From Clostridia bacterium (GTDB taxonomy: Bacteria; Bacillota; Clostridia; Oscillospirales; CAG-272): a DNA stretch of 7,477 nt. Made by a program: the position numbers and the translations under genes. This document shows positions 7,268-7,477 of the stretch, piece after piece; the stretch's first letter is position 1, and every line of letters begins with the position of its first letter. The notes under the pieces are model-generated. The model was not told where the DNA came from and made no database searches. It saw nothing but the letters and a program-made list of their open reading frames with translations. The stretch spans positions 1 through 7,477 of the forward strand of contig JAFXFQ010000230.1 in NCBI GenBank assembly GCA_017520365.1. The letters run 5' to 3'.

Positions 7268-7289
7268 CGGTGCAAAGCACCGCTTTTTT
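7268..7289 (+). terminator. Rho-independent terminator, rightward
   Basis: CGGTGC (7268-7273), loop AAA, GCACCG (7277-7282), then C and six T (7284-7289): a compact GC-rich 6-bp stem with a U tract, a classic intrinsic terminator. It lies 148 nt beyond the aspS stop and acts only in the plus direction, since the minus strand has no T run after the stem. It would catch read-through past the longer palindrome. Confidence 0.75.
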
Positions 7290-7333
7290 GCCTTATAAAA
7301 TTTAGTTATACTAATTTTGAAGTTTTTTGAGAG

Positions 7334-7367
7334 TGCAGAGAACTTTTTTACAAAAAAGTTCTTTGCA
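7334..7367 (-). repeat. A/T-core hairpin after the amidohydrolase-like gene, copy 2 of the pair
   Basis: Bases 7334-7349 pair with 7352-7367 in a 16-bp stem with a single G.T mismatch (7338 with 7363) and a 2-nt spacer. The core at 7342-7359, read on the minus strand, is the same 18-mer as at 7128-7145. On the minus strand the stem begins 6 nt after the gene's stop codon, mirroring the 5-nt distance of copy 1 from aspS. The minus strand continues with CAAAAAACTTCAAAA (7329 down to 7315), one base different from the motif after copy 1. Confidence 0.7.
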
Positions 7368-7373
7368 TCCCCT

Positions 7374-7477
7374 TTAAATCCCAAGAATTCTTTTCGCATT
7401 ACCCGCGAGGAGAAGCTCACGCTCGGAGTCTTTGATGGAGGGGTCAAGGGTGACGGCTCCGATATACATTGCAGGAT
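7374..7477 (-). CDS. Amidohydrolase-like protein, C-terminal end, 5' part outside the window
   Basis: On the minus strand the reading phase ending in TAA at 7374-7376 gives 33 residues, including YIGAVTLDPSIKD and RELLLAGNAKRILGI. The closing segment, with an acidic or polar helix, then GNAKRILGI, resembles the end of metal-dependent amidohydrolases of the TIM-barrel type (family: ilggNAkrllgl), where the last helix packs against the barrel. No metal ligands fall in the part seen, so the substrate is unknown. It converges on aspS. A longer open frame on the same strand (7265-7447) overlaps it, but has a low-complexity lysine/phenylalanine tail read through the hairpin region and no recognisable motif; this phase is preferred. 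The call rests on one short motif. Confidence 0.6.
   Translation of the reverse strand, partial: PAMYIGAVTLDPSIKDSERELLLAGNAKRILGI

Noticed and set aside
7265..7447. A 60-codon minus-strand open frame starting inside the amidohydrolase-like segment
   Set aside because: It runs through the hairpin and terminator sequences and yields a lysine/phenylalanine-rich low-complexity tail; the alternative phase ending at 7374 gives a recognisable amidohydrolase-type C-terminus.
1..7477. CRISPR array, tRNA or rRNA gene, insertion sequence or prophage
   Set aside because: No spaced direct repeats, cloverleaf-like segment, transposase motifs or phage genes were seen; nearly all sequence is accounted for by conserved housekeeping or metabolic genes.

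Overview
The window looks like chromosomal DNA of a low-to-medium GC Gram-positive anaerobe, probably a Clostridia member (Bacillota) of the gut or rumen type. This rests on protein style (the GlgP signature NGIAHRRWL, Clostridia-like GH13 and AspRS), purine-rich Shine-Dalgarno sites, intrinsic terminators and A/T-rich intergenic hairpins. No genus is claimed.

Layout. Five genes run left to right and one enters from the right on the opposite strand. (1) The 3' end of glgA, glycogen synthase (1-239). (2) glgP, a complete glycogen phosphorylase (280-2703). (3) A complete cytoplasmic GH13 enzyme of the neopullulanase/cyclomaltodextrinase type (2722-4590). (4) After a 59-nt gap holding a good sigma-A-type promoter, a small HAD phosphatase/mutase-like gene (4650-5300). 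(5) 28 nt later aspS, a complete bacterial-type aspartyl-tRNA synthetase (5329-7119). (6) A 254-nt convergent intergenic region packed with four hairpins, then (7) the C-terminal end of an amidohydrolase-like gene on the minus strand (7374-7477).

How the genes work together. glgA, glgP and the GH13 gene form a co-directional glycogen cluster with gaps of 40 and 18 nt: GlgA builds alpha-1,4-glucan, GlgP releases alpha-glucose-1-phosphate from it, and the GH13 enzyme, which has no signal peptide, can cut branched or short maltodextrins that GlgP leaves. The HAD gene and aspS probably form a second transcription unit; nothing ties the HAD enzyme to glycogen beyond adjacency.

Novelty. The protein-coding content is ordinary and I see no new defence, mobile or secondary-metabolite system. 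The most unusual DNA is the aspS/amidohydrolase intergenic region. An identical 18-nt hairpin core sits 3' of both convergent genes in inverted orientation, each followed by a second shared motif. Between them lies a perfect 29-bp inverted repeat that reads as a symmetric bidirectional terminator. Smaller points are a cluster of short hairpins in the first 270 nt of the GH13 gene, a palindrome inside the HAD promoter, and an Asn-to-Cys change beside the PLP lysine of GlgP.
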